A DNA stretch of 64,000 nucleotides, from contig QLIY01000282.1 of assembly GCA_003260075.1 (NCBI GenBank), forward strand, positions 1 to 64,000, read 5' to 3'. Position 1 is the first letter of the stretch. The number at the start of each line of letters is the position of its first letter. A model generated the notes under the pieces. It ran no database searches. It was given only the letters and a program-made list of their open reading frames with translations, and had not been told where the DNA came from. The translations under genes were made by a program, and so were the position numbers. This stretch comes from Phallusia mammillata (lineage: Eukaryota; Chordata; Ascidiacea; Phlebobranchia; Ascidiidae). Positions 1 to 11,290 of the stretch are shown in pieces.

Positions 1-755
1 AAACGTGTAAACAGCGAGAATTTAGCTGCTCCGGCTAAATCGTGTTTTTGCTCAATGACATGTTGTTATGTTTACTTATATTTCAGATATAAAACAATAC
101 ATTTAAAAGTAAGCTGAAGACAGTTAGGTTAAGGCCATTTTTGCTTAAATACAGTTTGAGTTTTAACACACAAATTTGAACTTTAACACACAACCTAGAT
201 GGGTGGTAACGAAAGTTGTGTATGTTGCTGCCCGAACAAGTACCTTAGCGAGTCACCTTGAATTTCGTGCTAAAGGTCCTTACATGATTATTTTAAGACA
301 ACCCTTGGAACACGAACTCTTGCATCACATTGGAAATGGCGACAAACCACACCACTGCGGTTTCCTCAAAGGGGGCGGGTTTTAATGTTTCAGAATCTGG
401 AATGTTGATTTACACCAAAGAATCCTTACCACAAGTTCAGTTTTGGAGGTAGGAGCATGTTTGCGCGCATGTTAACTAACCTTCAGACACATTCGGACTT
501 GTTTACTCCGATATTGGCGGTGTCCACTTTTCACAGCTGCAATTTTCTCGTAAAAAGGCTTTTCATTCAAAATTGAGGCCAAAAAAGGCTAAAAATGTGC
601 CGACGTAATATTATACCACACCACTTCAAACTACTGCGTGCTTGAGTGATTTGGCCGTAATTAAAAATAACAAAGAATTAGAGCATGAGTTTTGCTTGCA
701 CTCCGCTGACATTCCAATGTGTCTGGGAAAGGGCAACCAGTTTGCGGCATTTAAA

Positions 756-821
756 AATTCCCGTAGACTTTTACATTTACAAATTCCCGTAGACTTTTAC
801 ATTTACAAATTCCCGTAGACG
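756..821. repeat. 26-bp tandem repeat, about 2.6 units
   Basis: A 26-base unit beginning aaattcccgtagac and ending tttacatttac is repeated twice without change and then starts a third time. It is a short local tandem repeat with no coding sequence around it. Confidence 0.85.
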
Positions 822-1288
822 TAGATCTTTTCTTATTAATGAAATCTCCTTTAAAATAAAGCAACTGCGACGATTCAAGGTCATTAAAATCAGATAAAGA
901 AAATTCAGCCTGAAAACCACTAAATCGGCCGCCGTATTTAGGTTTCTGACGTAAGTGAAAAAGTCTTTGTTTTGATCGCAAGTCGGTCCCTGGAAAAACC
1001 ATTGGATTGGCTTTGCCGTGGTGACTGCACAGGGAACATTTGCCACAAGGATAAGATCCTGTTGCATAATCCACTGCGTCGTACGCTAATTTTTGGTATC
1101 GCATCAAAGCAACGCCGAAGGTGAAGGGTCGTTTGTACATGCTAATGGGTTGAATTGACATTCCCGGTCAGTCAGTCGCAAATTGTTTGTGAAGGAAGTA
1201 GCCAAAACAATTCTTTTTTCGTTTCGGTGTCTGCATTTAAAAGTTTGGGGGCAAAACGTTTCTCCATTGGTCTGCTGCAGCATATATG

Positions 1289-1522
1289 GCGGAATACGCT
1301 TTGAATTGAAAACGTGAGCGACGATTTTGCCTCCTGGTCAAACAGGCTGAACCTACATAGCTCATGCTTCTCGTTTAGTCGTCGAAGGCGTACCTTGGAT
1401 TTTTAGAGGCATCGTATTTGGGGAGTGCATACGCCTTCGACGACATGAGCTATGTAGGTTCAGCCTGTGTAACCTGGAGGCAAAATTGTCGCTCCTGTTT
1501 TCCATTCAAAGCGTATTCCGTG
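1289..1522. repeat. Long inverted repeat (hairpin), arms about 100 bp, loop about 32 bp
   Basis: The left arm (about 1289-1392) and right arm (about 1425-1522) are reverse complements over about 100 bp with a few mismatches and small indels. Shared blocks include ggaatacgctttgaat at the base, caggctgaacctacatagct in the middle and gtcgtcgaaggcgta near the tip. The loop is only about 32 bases. A transcript would fold into a very stable hairpin. I see no terminal repeats or target duplication that would mark it as a MITE. It could be a fold-back element, a hairpin-RNA locus or an assembly fold-back. Confidence 0.8.
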
Positions 1523-2340
1523 ATCGGTAAAAAAACACTACAAACCTGTTGTTACAGATGCAGCAATAAACATTTTTTAACTTACACCGTTAAGTTTTTT
1601 ACGGTGCTTCTTCACTACATTCACTATGTGCAAACCTATGTTAAGCTGCGCAGCCTACCAGCATTAACCTTGTGTCTTTTACATCAATGTTTGTTATAGT
1701 TTGAAGTCGATTCTGCACCGATCCCTGTCAATAGTGTATCGGCAACCAGATCATCTGCATGCTGAACGTGTGTAGCAATGTTGAAAAGACATTATCATGA
1801 CTTGTGCATAAATGTTTAGCTTGTGTTTGCGATAATTTCACTTGCAAAGCACCAACGATAACCCCCCCCCCTTGTAACAGAACCGGTTAAAAAATATGAC
1901 TTTTGTAATAGAACCGGCTTACAAAAAATTTGAATCCCATTACTGCATACATCCTAAACCACACAGGCGTGTGTGTCAGTAAATAAGTCACATTTTATAG
2001 ATCGGTAAACAACCTACAAACCTGTTGCTATAGATGCATCAATAAACATGTTTTAACTTACATCGTTGAGTTTTTACGGTGCTTGTTCACTACATTCACT
2101 ATGTGCAAACCTATTTTAAGCTGCGCAGCCTACCAGCTTTAACCTTGTGTCTTTTACATCAATGTTTGTTATAGTTTTGAAGCCGATTCTGCACCGGTCC
2201 CTGTCAATAGTGTATCGGCAACCAGATGACCTGCATGCTGAACGTGTGTAGCAATGTTGAAAAAGACATTACCATGACTTGTGCCTAAATGTTTACTCAA
2301 TGTTTGCAATAATTTCACATGCAAAGGACCGACGATAATT
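1520..2340. repeat. Diverged direct repeat of about 340 bp joined by a C tract
   Basis: About 1520-1860 and 1999-2340 are direct copies differing at several percent. Shared landmarks include ctgcgcagcctaccag and gatcctgcatgctgaacgtg-like blocks. A C10 tract at about 1861 and a truncated hAT-like MITE end (about 1871-1945) lie between them. It belongs to the homopolymer-seam series described in the findings. Confidence 0.75.
1871..1945. mobile_element. Truncated hAT-like MITE end
   Basis: This fragment ends gaatcccattactg and contains two copies of a 'taacagaaccgg' type block. It matches the right part of the complete element at 50730-50910. Its left part is cut off by the C tract at 1861. 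There is no coding capacity. Confidence 0.6.
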
Positions 2341-2930
2341 TGCTGATCAAATTATTCATTAAAGCAGTAAATTTTACAACAACACCATGACGATGTAAAT
2401 ACTAAACCATACCTCCTGTTAGCCCCACATTTAAGTAAATTCAGATAGGTAGCATAAACAGCTTTTGAAGTTAAGTTTAATTGTATTTTTAATGATAATA
2501 CTTTACCTCAACGCAAATAGCTTAACTGTAAACATGCTTAGATAAGTTTCGTTTTAAACAGGTATTAGTGCCACGTTTCGGAATTGGGCTAAATGTATGG
2601 CTACCCCCCCCCCCAATTGTATTCCATAAAGCTGAACATTTAAAAACAGCGCCACGACGATGTAAACACTAAACCATACCTTATGTTAGCCCCACATTTA
2701 AGTGAACTCCGATAGGTGACACATAGAGACTAATTTTGCAGCTGTAAAGGGAAAAGGGTTTTGGAGAATTTTTAGTTAGGAACTAAATTTTGAAACATTA
2801 CTTCACCTTAACTTAAACAGCCCTAACTGTAAGAATTTTTAGATATATTCAGTATTAAATAGGTATTAGTGCTCATTGTTTCACCTTTTGAAATTGGGCT
2901 CAATGTATGGCTGCCCCCCCCCCCAACTTT
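2340..2930. repeat. Diverged tandem pair of about 280 bp, each copy ending in a C tract
   Basis: About 2340-2616 and 2640-2927 share the order: cgatgtaaa-ac-actaaaccatacc, gttagccccacatttaagt, taggtattagtgc, attgggct-aatgtatggct, then C11-C12. Divergence is well above that of other local duplicates. Blocks such as acagccctaactgtaag resemble the interspersed family seen at 13144-13466, so this may be an old MITE pair. Confidence 0.55.
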
Positions 2931-3278
2931 TACACGCACACACACGCAAAACAAAATAGAAATTTCCCCCACATACTTTGTTAACACAAATACATTTCCC
3001 CCCCCCCACGTGAAGTAGGGCGTTAGTAGGTTTTCCAAAATTACAGTGTTTAACATTTTGATCCACGGATTAACGTTGGTCCAAGTTTGGTCACATAGTG
3101 ATTATGGACGAAATGGTGAAAATTGGTTTTCATAAAAAATCATTATATCTTAGTTATACAGAGTTTGGAGAAAGGCGTTCTTAATGGCGCTTGCAACGTT
3201 TTATGTTTTTTTTAATTTTTAATATTGTTTGTATAAACCAAGATATAAATTTTCACCATGGCGACAGCACTATTGTCA

Positions 3279-3280
<2 letters not shown>

Positions 3281-3375
<95 letters not shown>
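3281..3375. repeat. Long poly-C tract (about 95 bases)
   Basis: An almost uninterrupted run of C follows ctattgtcatg. A real mononucleotide C tract of this length would be hard to sequence accurately. In the + frames it reads as polyproline, which is not evidence for a protein. It lies directly upstream of the first recognisable SLC6 exon and where the missing N-terminal exons of that gene would be expected. Confidence 0.9.
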
Positions 3376-3377
<2 letters not shown>

Positions 3378-3408
3378 TCGTTAATATCCATCTTTGTGTC
3401 TCAAACAG

Positions 3409-6400
3409 AAATTATGTATTGCGGATTCCTAACCCCGAAAGTGGAATAGATGGGGAATTCAACTGGCCAGTGCTGTGTGCACTAATTGGTGCTTTTGTCA
3501 CAGTTTTTTTCGTAACCATAAAGGGAATCAAGTCCAGCGGGAAGGTACAATGATACGTGTGCCATAAAATATGTAAACAATTTTTGACAGGAAGTTTAAT
3601 ATACATAGTAACCTAATGAAGTGACCCAATTACCAAGTCATATTCCAAAAATTTTGAATCAACAGAACGACGAACAACAAATTAACACTTAATGTGCTAC
3701 TGCTATGACCGAAAGGCGTTTTCTTTCGTGATGCACCAAATCGGCTAACTTATGTTGAGTTGAGTTTATTTCGCTTGGTAAAATAACATTTGCACTGAAC
3801 AATCACCCAGTTGGAAATAGCTGCGCAACCTTAAGACTTTATGGGGCACAAGAAAGTGGATGGCACAATTGGTGGATCATGATTGAACGCGCTGCAGCTA
3901 CACTGTATTATGAAGCGAAAGGTTCCGCCCTAAACCGAAAGTTTCGCAGCTTTAAAATTCGGCCGATATCATACAAGTCATTTTTGTCTCCACGCGAAGT
4001 CGTACTCTACGATTTTGACATATGCAAACAGTGGCTATAACGCAAAGGGGTAGTTAAGATGGATAAATGTTTGTGCTAGTTAACGTGATTTTAGGTTTTG
4101 TGCTCTGGTGAGTAACCACACGAAAGGGACACGTTTCACGCTTTGAATGGGCACGGTGAAGAATCGTAACAAGTTGTTAATTCGAAATCCCCCCCCCCGA
4201 ATTGTACGTAAAAATCCGAATATTTGCTACATCACTAGTTTTCTTCCATTTAAAAAAGTGTTAGTTTTTGCCTCGTTGACTTTGGTTTATCGCCGTTTTG
4301 ACATGTATTAACACACTTTTTTGCAGGTCGTCTACTTTACAGCTACTTTCCCGTACGTCATGCTTATTGCATTGCTTATCCGTAGTGTAACACTGGAGGG
4401 CGCAACGAATGGAATCAAAGCCTACTTGTTACCTGACCTTTCCAAGCTTGCCAATGCACAGGTACAAACATCTAATGTTGGTATCCACTGTTTATTAATG
4501 TAATGGTTCAGTAAGTAAACGTTACCGTCGTGTGACGACTAAGCCATTCCGTAGACATTGGCACAGGTTCTTGTTAAAAAGTGGATTCGTAAAGCACTGA
4601 AACATTGGGACATGATTGTACTAAAACAGCAGTCACTAAGCTGGATATAGCTACGGAACGTTAAAAACAAACAAAAAAGTATGAGGCACAATTTGTGTAT
4701 AATAATATCAATCGCGCTGCATGTTGTAGAGGTTAATGGGACGGTATCTCACAAGAAAGTAAGATTGGAGGATTGTAACTAAATACAACTGGACACGAGT
4801 TCGTAATATGTCTTAACGGTAGGGGATTCCCCAACTAAACATATTTTTGTTGTTTAGGTTTGGATCGAGGCAGTGTCACAGACTGTTTACTCTTTTGGAA
4901 TCTGCTTCGCGGCCGTTACTGCGATTGGTCGTTACAACAAATACGACCACAATTTCTACAGGTAAAACAAGTTGNCAAATACGACCACAATTTCTACAGG
5001 AAAAACAAGTTGCAATAATTGCATTAGTGACAGTTCTAGTCTGATTTTGGTTTGTCCCGGGGTCGATTTGCTTCTCGGGGCAAAAGACAAATTAGTTTGG
5101 TAAAATTTGTGCCAAGATATTAAAGGTTTTAAACTTTGAAATGCACCCGACGTGTCAAAAAAGGTTTCTGAGGCATTCTTCATTGGTAACCTAATAGCGT
5201 CCCCCCCCCCCAACTTTTACACGCACACACACGCAAAACAAAATAGAAATTTCCCCCATACTTCATTAACTTTCACAAATACATTCACCTCTCGTTAATA
5301 TCCATCTTTGTGTCTCAAACAGAAATTATGTATTGAGGATTCCTAACCCTGAAAGTGGAATAGATGGGGAATTCAACTGGCCAGTGTTGTGTTCACTAAT
5401 TGGTGCTTTTGTCACAGTTTTTTTCGTAACCATAAAGGGAATCAAGTCTAGCGGCAAGGTAAAATGATACGTGTGCCTTAAAATGTGGAAACAATGTCTA
5501 ACAGGAAGTTTAGCATCCATAGTAATTAAGTGACCCAATTACCAAGTAATATTCCAAAAATGTTGATTAGACAGAACGACGAACAACAAACTAACACTTA
5601 ATGTGCTACTGCTATGACCTCCCCCCCCCCTTCGTGATGCACCAAATCGGCTAACTTATGTTGAGTTGAGTTTATTTCAAGTGGTAAAAGAACACATAGC
5701 GACACAATTGCACTGAATGAATCGAAAGGTTCGGCCCTAAACCGAAAGTTTCGCAGCTTCAAAATTCGGCCGAAATCATACAAGTCATTTTTGTCGCAAC
5801 GCGAAGTCGTACTCTACGATTGTGACATAAGCAAACAGTGGTGATAACGCAAAGGGGTAGTTGTGATGTATATATGTTTATATAAGTTTAGTTAACGTAA
5901 TATTAGGTTTTGTGCTGTCTCTGGTTAGTAATCACACGAAAGGGACACGTTTCACGCTTTGAATGGGCACGGTAAAGAATTGTAGCAAGTTGTTAATTCG
6001 AAACCGAATCGTTATGAAATCGTTGAATTGTACGTAAAAATCCGAATATTTGCTACATCACTAGTTTTCTTCTATTAAAAAAAGTGTTAGTTTTTGCCTC
6101 GTTGACTTTGATTTATCGCCATTTTGACATGTATTTACACACTTTTCGCAGGTCGTCTACTTTACAGCTACCTTTCCGTACGTCATGCTTATTGCATTGC
6201 TTATCCGTGGTGTAACACTGGAGGGCGCAACTGATGGAATCAAAGCCTATTTGCTACCTGACCTTTCCAAGCTTGCCAATGCACAGGTACAAACATCTAA
6301 TGTTGGTATCCACTGTTTATTAATGTAATGGTTCAGTAAGTAAACGTTATCTTCGTGTGCCGACGAAGTCATTCCGTAGACATTGGCACAGGTTCTTGTT

Positions 6401-9268
6401 GAAAAGTGGATTCGTAAAGTACTGAAACGTTGGGACATTATTGTACTAAAACAGCAGTCACTAAGCTGGATATAGCTACGGGACGTTGAAAACACACACA
6501 AAAATATGAGGCACAATTTGTGCATAATAATATCAATCGCGCTACAGCTAAACCGTGTTATAGAGGTTAATGTGACGGTAGCTCACAAGAAAGCGAGATT
6601 GGAGGATTGTAACTAAATACAACTGGACACGAGTTCGTAATGTGTCTTAACGGTAGGGGATTCCCCAAACTAAACATATTTTTGTTGTTTAGGTTTGGAT
6701 CGAGGCAGTGTCACAGACTGTTTACTCTTTTGGAATCTGCTTCGCGGCCGTTACTGCGATTGGTCGTTACAACAAATACGACCACAATTTCTACAGGTAA
6801 AACAAGTTACTATAATTGCATAAATGACAGTTCTAGTCTGATTTTGGTTTGTCCTGGGGTCGATTTGCTTCTCGGGGCAAAAGACAAATTACTTTGGTAA
6901 AATTTGTACCAAGACATTAAAGGTTTTAAACTTTGAAATGCACCCGACGTTACAAAAAAGGTTTCTGAAGCATTCTTAATTGGTAACCTAATAGCGCTGC
7001 CATATTCACACAATGTTTGATTCTGAAACAAATCTCACAATAAAAAAAAACGATTGATTTGTTTTTCACAAACTTAAATCTAGGGCTCATTATAATCTTT
7101 ATTCACAAACCAACGAGCTAGGTGAATCATTTTATAAGTCAAAAGCACGAGTAAAGTGAAGCTACTGGTTATGTTGAAACTTGTTTGTTTGGTTTATAGG
7201 TCGTCTTTGTGGATTGTACCAGCTGGTGCGTTCAGCTCTTTCACAATGGGTTTTGTAACCTTCAGTGTGCTCGGCCATTTAGCCCATGTCCAGAATGTAA
7301 ATATAACTGATGTTATTCAGTCAGGTAAATCACATGTTTATTGACAAGCGCTATGTAAACTCAAAAACTTTATTGTTGTATCAATAAACCATGTGCGGGC
7401 TGACTGTAATCTGTAGATACGTTAAACTTACATGGCACTACTTTTTATTAGGGCCTGGACTCGTATTTCAAGTCTTTCCGATAGGTGTCGCCCTAATGCC
7501 AGCACCACACATTTGGTCAATCATGTTTTTTGTGATGATCTACTTTGTTGCTGTCGACTCTTCCGTAAGTTTGCCTACTTGTTTGCTAAATATTTGAAGA
7601 AAACCAATAAAAGAATATATGCATAATCAACTTGTATTTTTTGACAGTTTTCGGAATTTGAAGGGTTGATGACAATGATTGGTGACGCTTTTCCCAAACT
7701 TGTCGCTACTCCTCGGAACAGAGCGTGGTCAAACATTGGACTAGGCGTCACGTTTTTTCTACTTAGTTTAATGCAACTTTCGGGCGTAAGTATAGCCTAC
7801 TTCATGTAAAGTAGCTATGGACAAAAATTTCCCCCCCCCCTCCTCGGAACAGAGCGTGGTCAAACATTGGACTAGGCGTCACGTTTTTCCTTCTTAGTTT
7901 AATGCAACTTTCTGGCGTAAGTATAGCCTACTTCATGTAAAGTAGCTATGGACAAAAAAAATTTTTGCTACAAAGCGCCCTAGAGAAATTTTTGTACTCA
8001 AAGTTAAGTAATATCTTTAACTGTTCCGTCTTTATGACTTTGTCCCTGTGTCTCCAATAACAACATAACTACTTTATGTCAAATGGAACATGCTCAGTAA
8101 CAACTCTGTCTCGCAGTATGGAATTTACATCTTTGAACTGATGAACTACTACGGTGCATCAGGGATTTGCCTTTTATGGGCGGCTCTTTGCGAATCCATA
8201 ACCGTTGGTTGGCTATGGGATGCTGATCAATTCAAGCGAGACGTGAAAAATATGACTGGAAGTAACCTTGCCCTGTATTTCAAATATTGCTACAAATTCT
8301 TGATCCCAATTGTCGCTTCGGTAGGTTCAAATATACCGGATTTACAGTTGGATCATATTAGCAATAAATCGTTTGTTTTTAGTCGGTGTTGCTGTTTTTC
8401 ATTATCAAATGGGAACCACTGAAGGTAGGAGATTTCCAGTATCCGATTTGGGCGAACTTGATTGGCTGGTTCATGTCCATGTGCTCCATTCTCTGCATTC
8501 CAATCGTAATTATTTACGTCATGTGGAAGGGCGAAGGAACAATGCATGAGGTAAGGCATTTCTTTTTTTAAATCCAATTTTTACTGCTAGAAAATACAGT
8601 AGAGCTGCTAACATAAGAATTTACAACAAATAAATACTAAATACCTATAGATGGCATAAAGAGCACAGTAAGTTAAACACTGAGACCTGGATAGGGCTAA
8701 AACAAAGTTTATAAGTTGAGCTAATTACTATTTTTGTGATAAAATTTACAGCCCCTAATAGCCCTAACCGTCTGCATTTTTACACAATTATACTTTGTAT
8801 ACCTCTTTGCGCCATCCATCCGTATTAGCGAACGTTTCTGTTGTGTGTTCTTATGTTAGAAGAATTTCCAAAAAATACAGACACATGTTTGCATGAGTTT
8901 CCGATTATCGCTGACTAAAGGCATATTTCTAAATCACACGAATCAAAGTGAAAATCGATTCAAATGTCACTAAAAAAGGAAAACTGCATCAAAATGTATT
9001 TTACCAATATCGCCCACTGTTCTATGTTTATGTAAGCAAGTTTTACTATTTGATCAAAACATAAACACAATCTCTGTTAAACTTGAAAAAATATAAAAAT
9101 GGCCTACTGCTTTTTTTAGTACCAGAATTTAAACAAAGACTATGCATTAAACAGAGATTCAAGGACGGTCTTCAAGAAAGGCGAAATTCAAAGTATGTGG
9201 TAGGAAGAAATGGAGCTATGAGTGCAGCAGAAAAAAAGATTCTAGATGACCACGAAACGCCAATATGA
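3409..9268 (+). CDS. SLC6 family Na+/Cl- dependent transporter, N-terminal exons missing
   Basis: Plasma-membrane cotransporter of the SLC6 family, which moves amino acids, GABA, creatine or amines with sodium and chloride. Exons: 3409-3544, 4327-4461, 4858-4961 (and a second copy at 5323-5458, 6152-6286, 6693-6796), then 7200-7324, 7452-7564, 7648-7785, 8117-8320, 8383-8550 and 9155-9268. All have AG/GT borders and matching phases. The protein shows the family blocks [37 protein letters not shown] and [10 protein letters not shown], then [16 protein letters not shown], the TM11-12 region, and a tail ending DDHETPI. Using one copy of the duplicated exons gives about 411 residues, against roughly 600 for the family, so about 200 residues (TM1-TM3) are absent. 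They lie either before the window or in sequence lost at the C tract. VDSSF and the TM10 block look most like the GABA/creatine/taurine subgroup, but substrate cannot be assigned. Confidence 0.92.
3748..3905. repeat. Interspersed repeat (head gttgagttgagtttattt)
   Basis: A roughly 160-bp repeat starts gttgagttgagtttattt followed by tcgcttggtaaaa, and later carries gggcacaa and gaacgcgctgcagct blocks. Related copies sit at 5660-5720 (truncated, in the duplicated intron), at 33393-33545, and as a reverse-strand head fragment at 50668-50696. It is SINE- or MITE-sized, with no coding capacity and no clear target duplication. Confidence 0.6.
3920..4210. mobile_element. Degraded hAT-like MITE related to the copy at 62421, in an SLC6 intron
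   Basis: This intronic stretch shares internal blocks with the intact MITE at 62421-62902: attcggccga, a 'cgaagtcgtactctacg' type block, and 'cacgctttgaatgggcacgg'. The allelic or duplicated copy lies at about 5730-6035. In the first copy a C tract at 4191 stands in place of about 20 bp present in the second copy. In the second copy a C tract at 5622 stands in place of about 13 bp present in the first. Confidence 0.6.
4963..5013. repeat. Single-N seam with 38-bp direct repeat
   Basis: The end of the exon at 4858-4961 plus its donor region is repeated immediately after a single N at 4975. The second piece starts caaatacgaccacaatttc and differs by one or two bases. This looks like two contig ends that overlap but were not merged. 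Confidence 0.85.
5201..6990. repeat. Second copy of the SLC6 exon block (tandem duplication of about 2 kb)
   Basis: The segment from the C tract at 5201 to about 6990 repeats 2917-5200, with 2-5% substitutions and indels in introns and a few in exons. It contains intact versions of the same three SLC6 exons with the same splice sites. Copy 1 has a 1.3-kb longer left part including the ~95-base C tract. A single SLC6 protein cannot use both blocks, since that would duplicate TM4-TM6. An unmerged second haplotype is therefore more likely than a real exon duplication. Confidence 0.8.
7831..7922. repeat. C10 seam with partial copy of the preceding SLC6 exon
   Basis: After the exon ending at 7785 and its donor, a C10 tract at 7831-7840 is followed by tcctcggaacagagcgtgg. 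This restarts the last ~75 bp of the exon and repeats the donor and the next ~40 bp of intron, with a few base differences. The partial exon has no acceptor and should not be annotated as coding. Confidence 0.8.
8655..8835. mobile_element. Old MITE copy in the last SLC6 intron
   Basis: The block agcccctaatagccctaacc followed by gcattttt and ctctttgcgcca matches, in reverse complement, the inside of the MITE at 13144-13466. A gatggcataaagagc block near its left edge pairs roughly with the ctctttgcgccatc block on the right, as expected for a decayed inverted-terminal-repeat element. No target duplication is recognisable. Confidence 0.45.
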
Positions 9269-11290
9269 TGATAAAAGTGTTAAAAAAAATAATTGATTTT
9301 GACGCTGGTTTAAATGCAGTTGTATTTACGAAAGGTCGATATAAGTTACTTTGTGTATTACTTTTCTGTATAGCGGTGTGAGGGACGTTTAATGTTAATG
9401 AGCGAACGTCTGAAGATTTGCAATGTGATGCTAAGCCCCACTTTTCTGTTTGTAAGTTGCTTGTACCAAGGAAAGCATGTTGACTTAATAAAGAAAATAC
9501 CATGGTCGTTTTATATTGCTTCAGACTATTTGTCAAATTCAATACCAATGTTGCTTTATGTACATTTTGTGTTGTTGTGATGTAGTGAATGCGGTGCTAA
9601 AACTTACTCGTTAATTTTACTGTAGAAACTTGTGGTTGACTGAAAATTATGTCCTTTGATTTAAAACAATCAGATTGTGACCAAATGCATTGCAGAGCTT
9701 TTCGGTTGATAAAAAAATATATTAAACAATGAGAAATTTTTTTAAAAACTGGTGAAAGGTACCATGATAAGGAAGGCAAATATTTGATAACACCATAGTT
9801 TTAAGTTTACTTCAAATGTACATCTTATTTGCCAGTAATTGCCGATTTCTATCGATTCTCGGTTTTCCACAGTACAACTTGTATTTCAATCTGTTGCGTT
9901 GTGTGACGTAATAATCGACTACCAGTTTTGTGTGATAACGCAACGTGGTTTAGTTCTTTTCGTAGCTGACTTCCGTGCAGCACGGTGCTGCGTAGGTTGT
10001 ATTAGAAAAGCCATTTAAGGTCGTGTTGACGATTATTGGTGAGTTACTTTGTATATATGTGTTCAATGACTCCAAAATGTGAATTACTATAATGAATGCG
10101 AACTTAACTGCAATGACCTAAACTAAACTGTCATTTCGCTCTGTAATAGTTGTGCTGTACGTGTAGTTGGGTTTATTCAAGTTGCTTAAGTTGTTGTTGT
10201 TTTCGCAGCGTTCTTGTACGGTACTCACGTGAAGCGTGATTTTTCTACACTGTCGCTCTACATAGCTTGGTAAGCATGTGTACAACGTGTAATAACATAT
10301 TGTGGTCTCATGCTTTTTATGTGTTTTTGGGTTCGTGACAGTGATTTTGAGGATTGCCCATGTTACATGTTCTCTTTCGGTTCCCATAACAGTTAAAGAG
10401 CTTTGAATTACATTCCGACATTTAAAATGCATTGTTTGTGCCATGCTTTATGCAGAAACCGCAAAGGATAAGACCACAATGCGCTATTATGACGTCACAC
10501 ACAATCTTTACGAAAGCGACTTACAAACAGCAATCATCTACGCGACAAAACACGCCTTTATAATGCAAACGACATAGTGCCGTGCTCCACGGAAGTCAGG
10601 AACGAAAAAACTAAATCCCATTGCGTTATCAGACAAAACTAGCAGCAATTTTTTACCACACACCATGCCATGGATTGCAATACAAGTTGCAGTAAGGGGA
10701 AGCTGGAATGCATAGAAATCAAATAAGATGTAAGAGCTATATAACCTTTTTTCAACTAATGTTATGACAAAACTGCCACGAAACAAGTCAACGTACAAAT
10801 TAACAAAGTGTTTCGCGTAATAGTCTTAAGAGAAAGTACAACGAATCAGCTCTGGATTACTGCCGTCATGCCTGAGTGATGTTGGATACAGTTGGTTGCG
10901 TTTTAAGCAGTTGTCGAAATTACCCTTTGTTAATTTTCAAGCATTTCCACATCTATATGCGTCTTTGCAAGCAGTTAAATCACGTTATAGTTTGGTATGT
11001 TTTGATTTATCTCAGTTGTGGATTTTAGGCTCGTTTTGACAAGCAGAGTAGAAGTAGGAGTTGCTGACTTGCTGAGAACTTGACCTGGCAACACTGCAAT
11101 GTACTGTCAGACTGTCACTGCCAACAATCAGTGCCAAATGTCACTAGCGAGTTAACAACTTTTAGACTTTTTTTAGATACAAAAGATTGTTTAAGTTGTG
11201 TAAACTGGTGGATAAAGGATAAGTGTGGCCAGCAGTATTGACAATTGACTCAAAAACACAAGCATAAAAGCAAATGTTTCCATTTTCGTG
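9269..11290. other. Intergenic region between the SLC6 gene and the first TIGAR-like gene
   Basis: No coding exon recognised. An aataaag at about 9488 is a candidate polyadenylation signal for the SLC6 gene. The middle holds a large imperfect inverted repeat (listed separately). The last few hundred bases before 11291 presumably hold the promoter of the first TIGAR-like gene, but I see no TATA-type element that I would defend. Confidence 0.5.
9872..10700. repeat. Imperfect inverted repeat, arms about 150 bp, spacer about 500 bp
   Basis: The left arm (about 9872-10030) and right arm (about 10535-10700) match in opposite orientation at very roughly 75%. Matching blocks include acttgtatt-caatc, tgataacgcaa, tttagttctttt/tttagttttttcgtt and ctgacttccgtg-agcacgg. 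The spacer has no recognisable coding sequence. This is consistent with an old fold-back or MITE-type element, or with two oppositely oriented copies of one repeat. Confidence 0.6.

Noticed and set aside
756..821. 26-bp repeat considered as the start of a satellite or array
   Set aside because: Fewer than three units and no unique spacers.
3191..3553. Open frame with a run of about 31 prolines joined to SLC6-like sequence
   Set aside because: The prolines are a translation of the long C tract. The real coding part begins at the splice acceptor before 3409.
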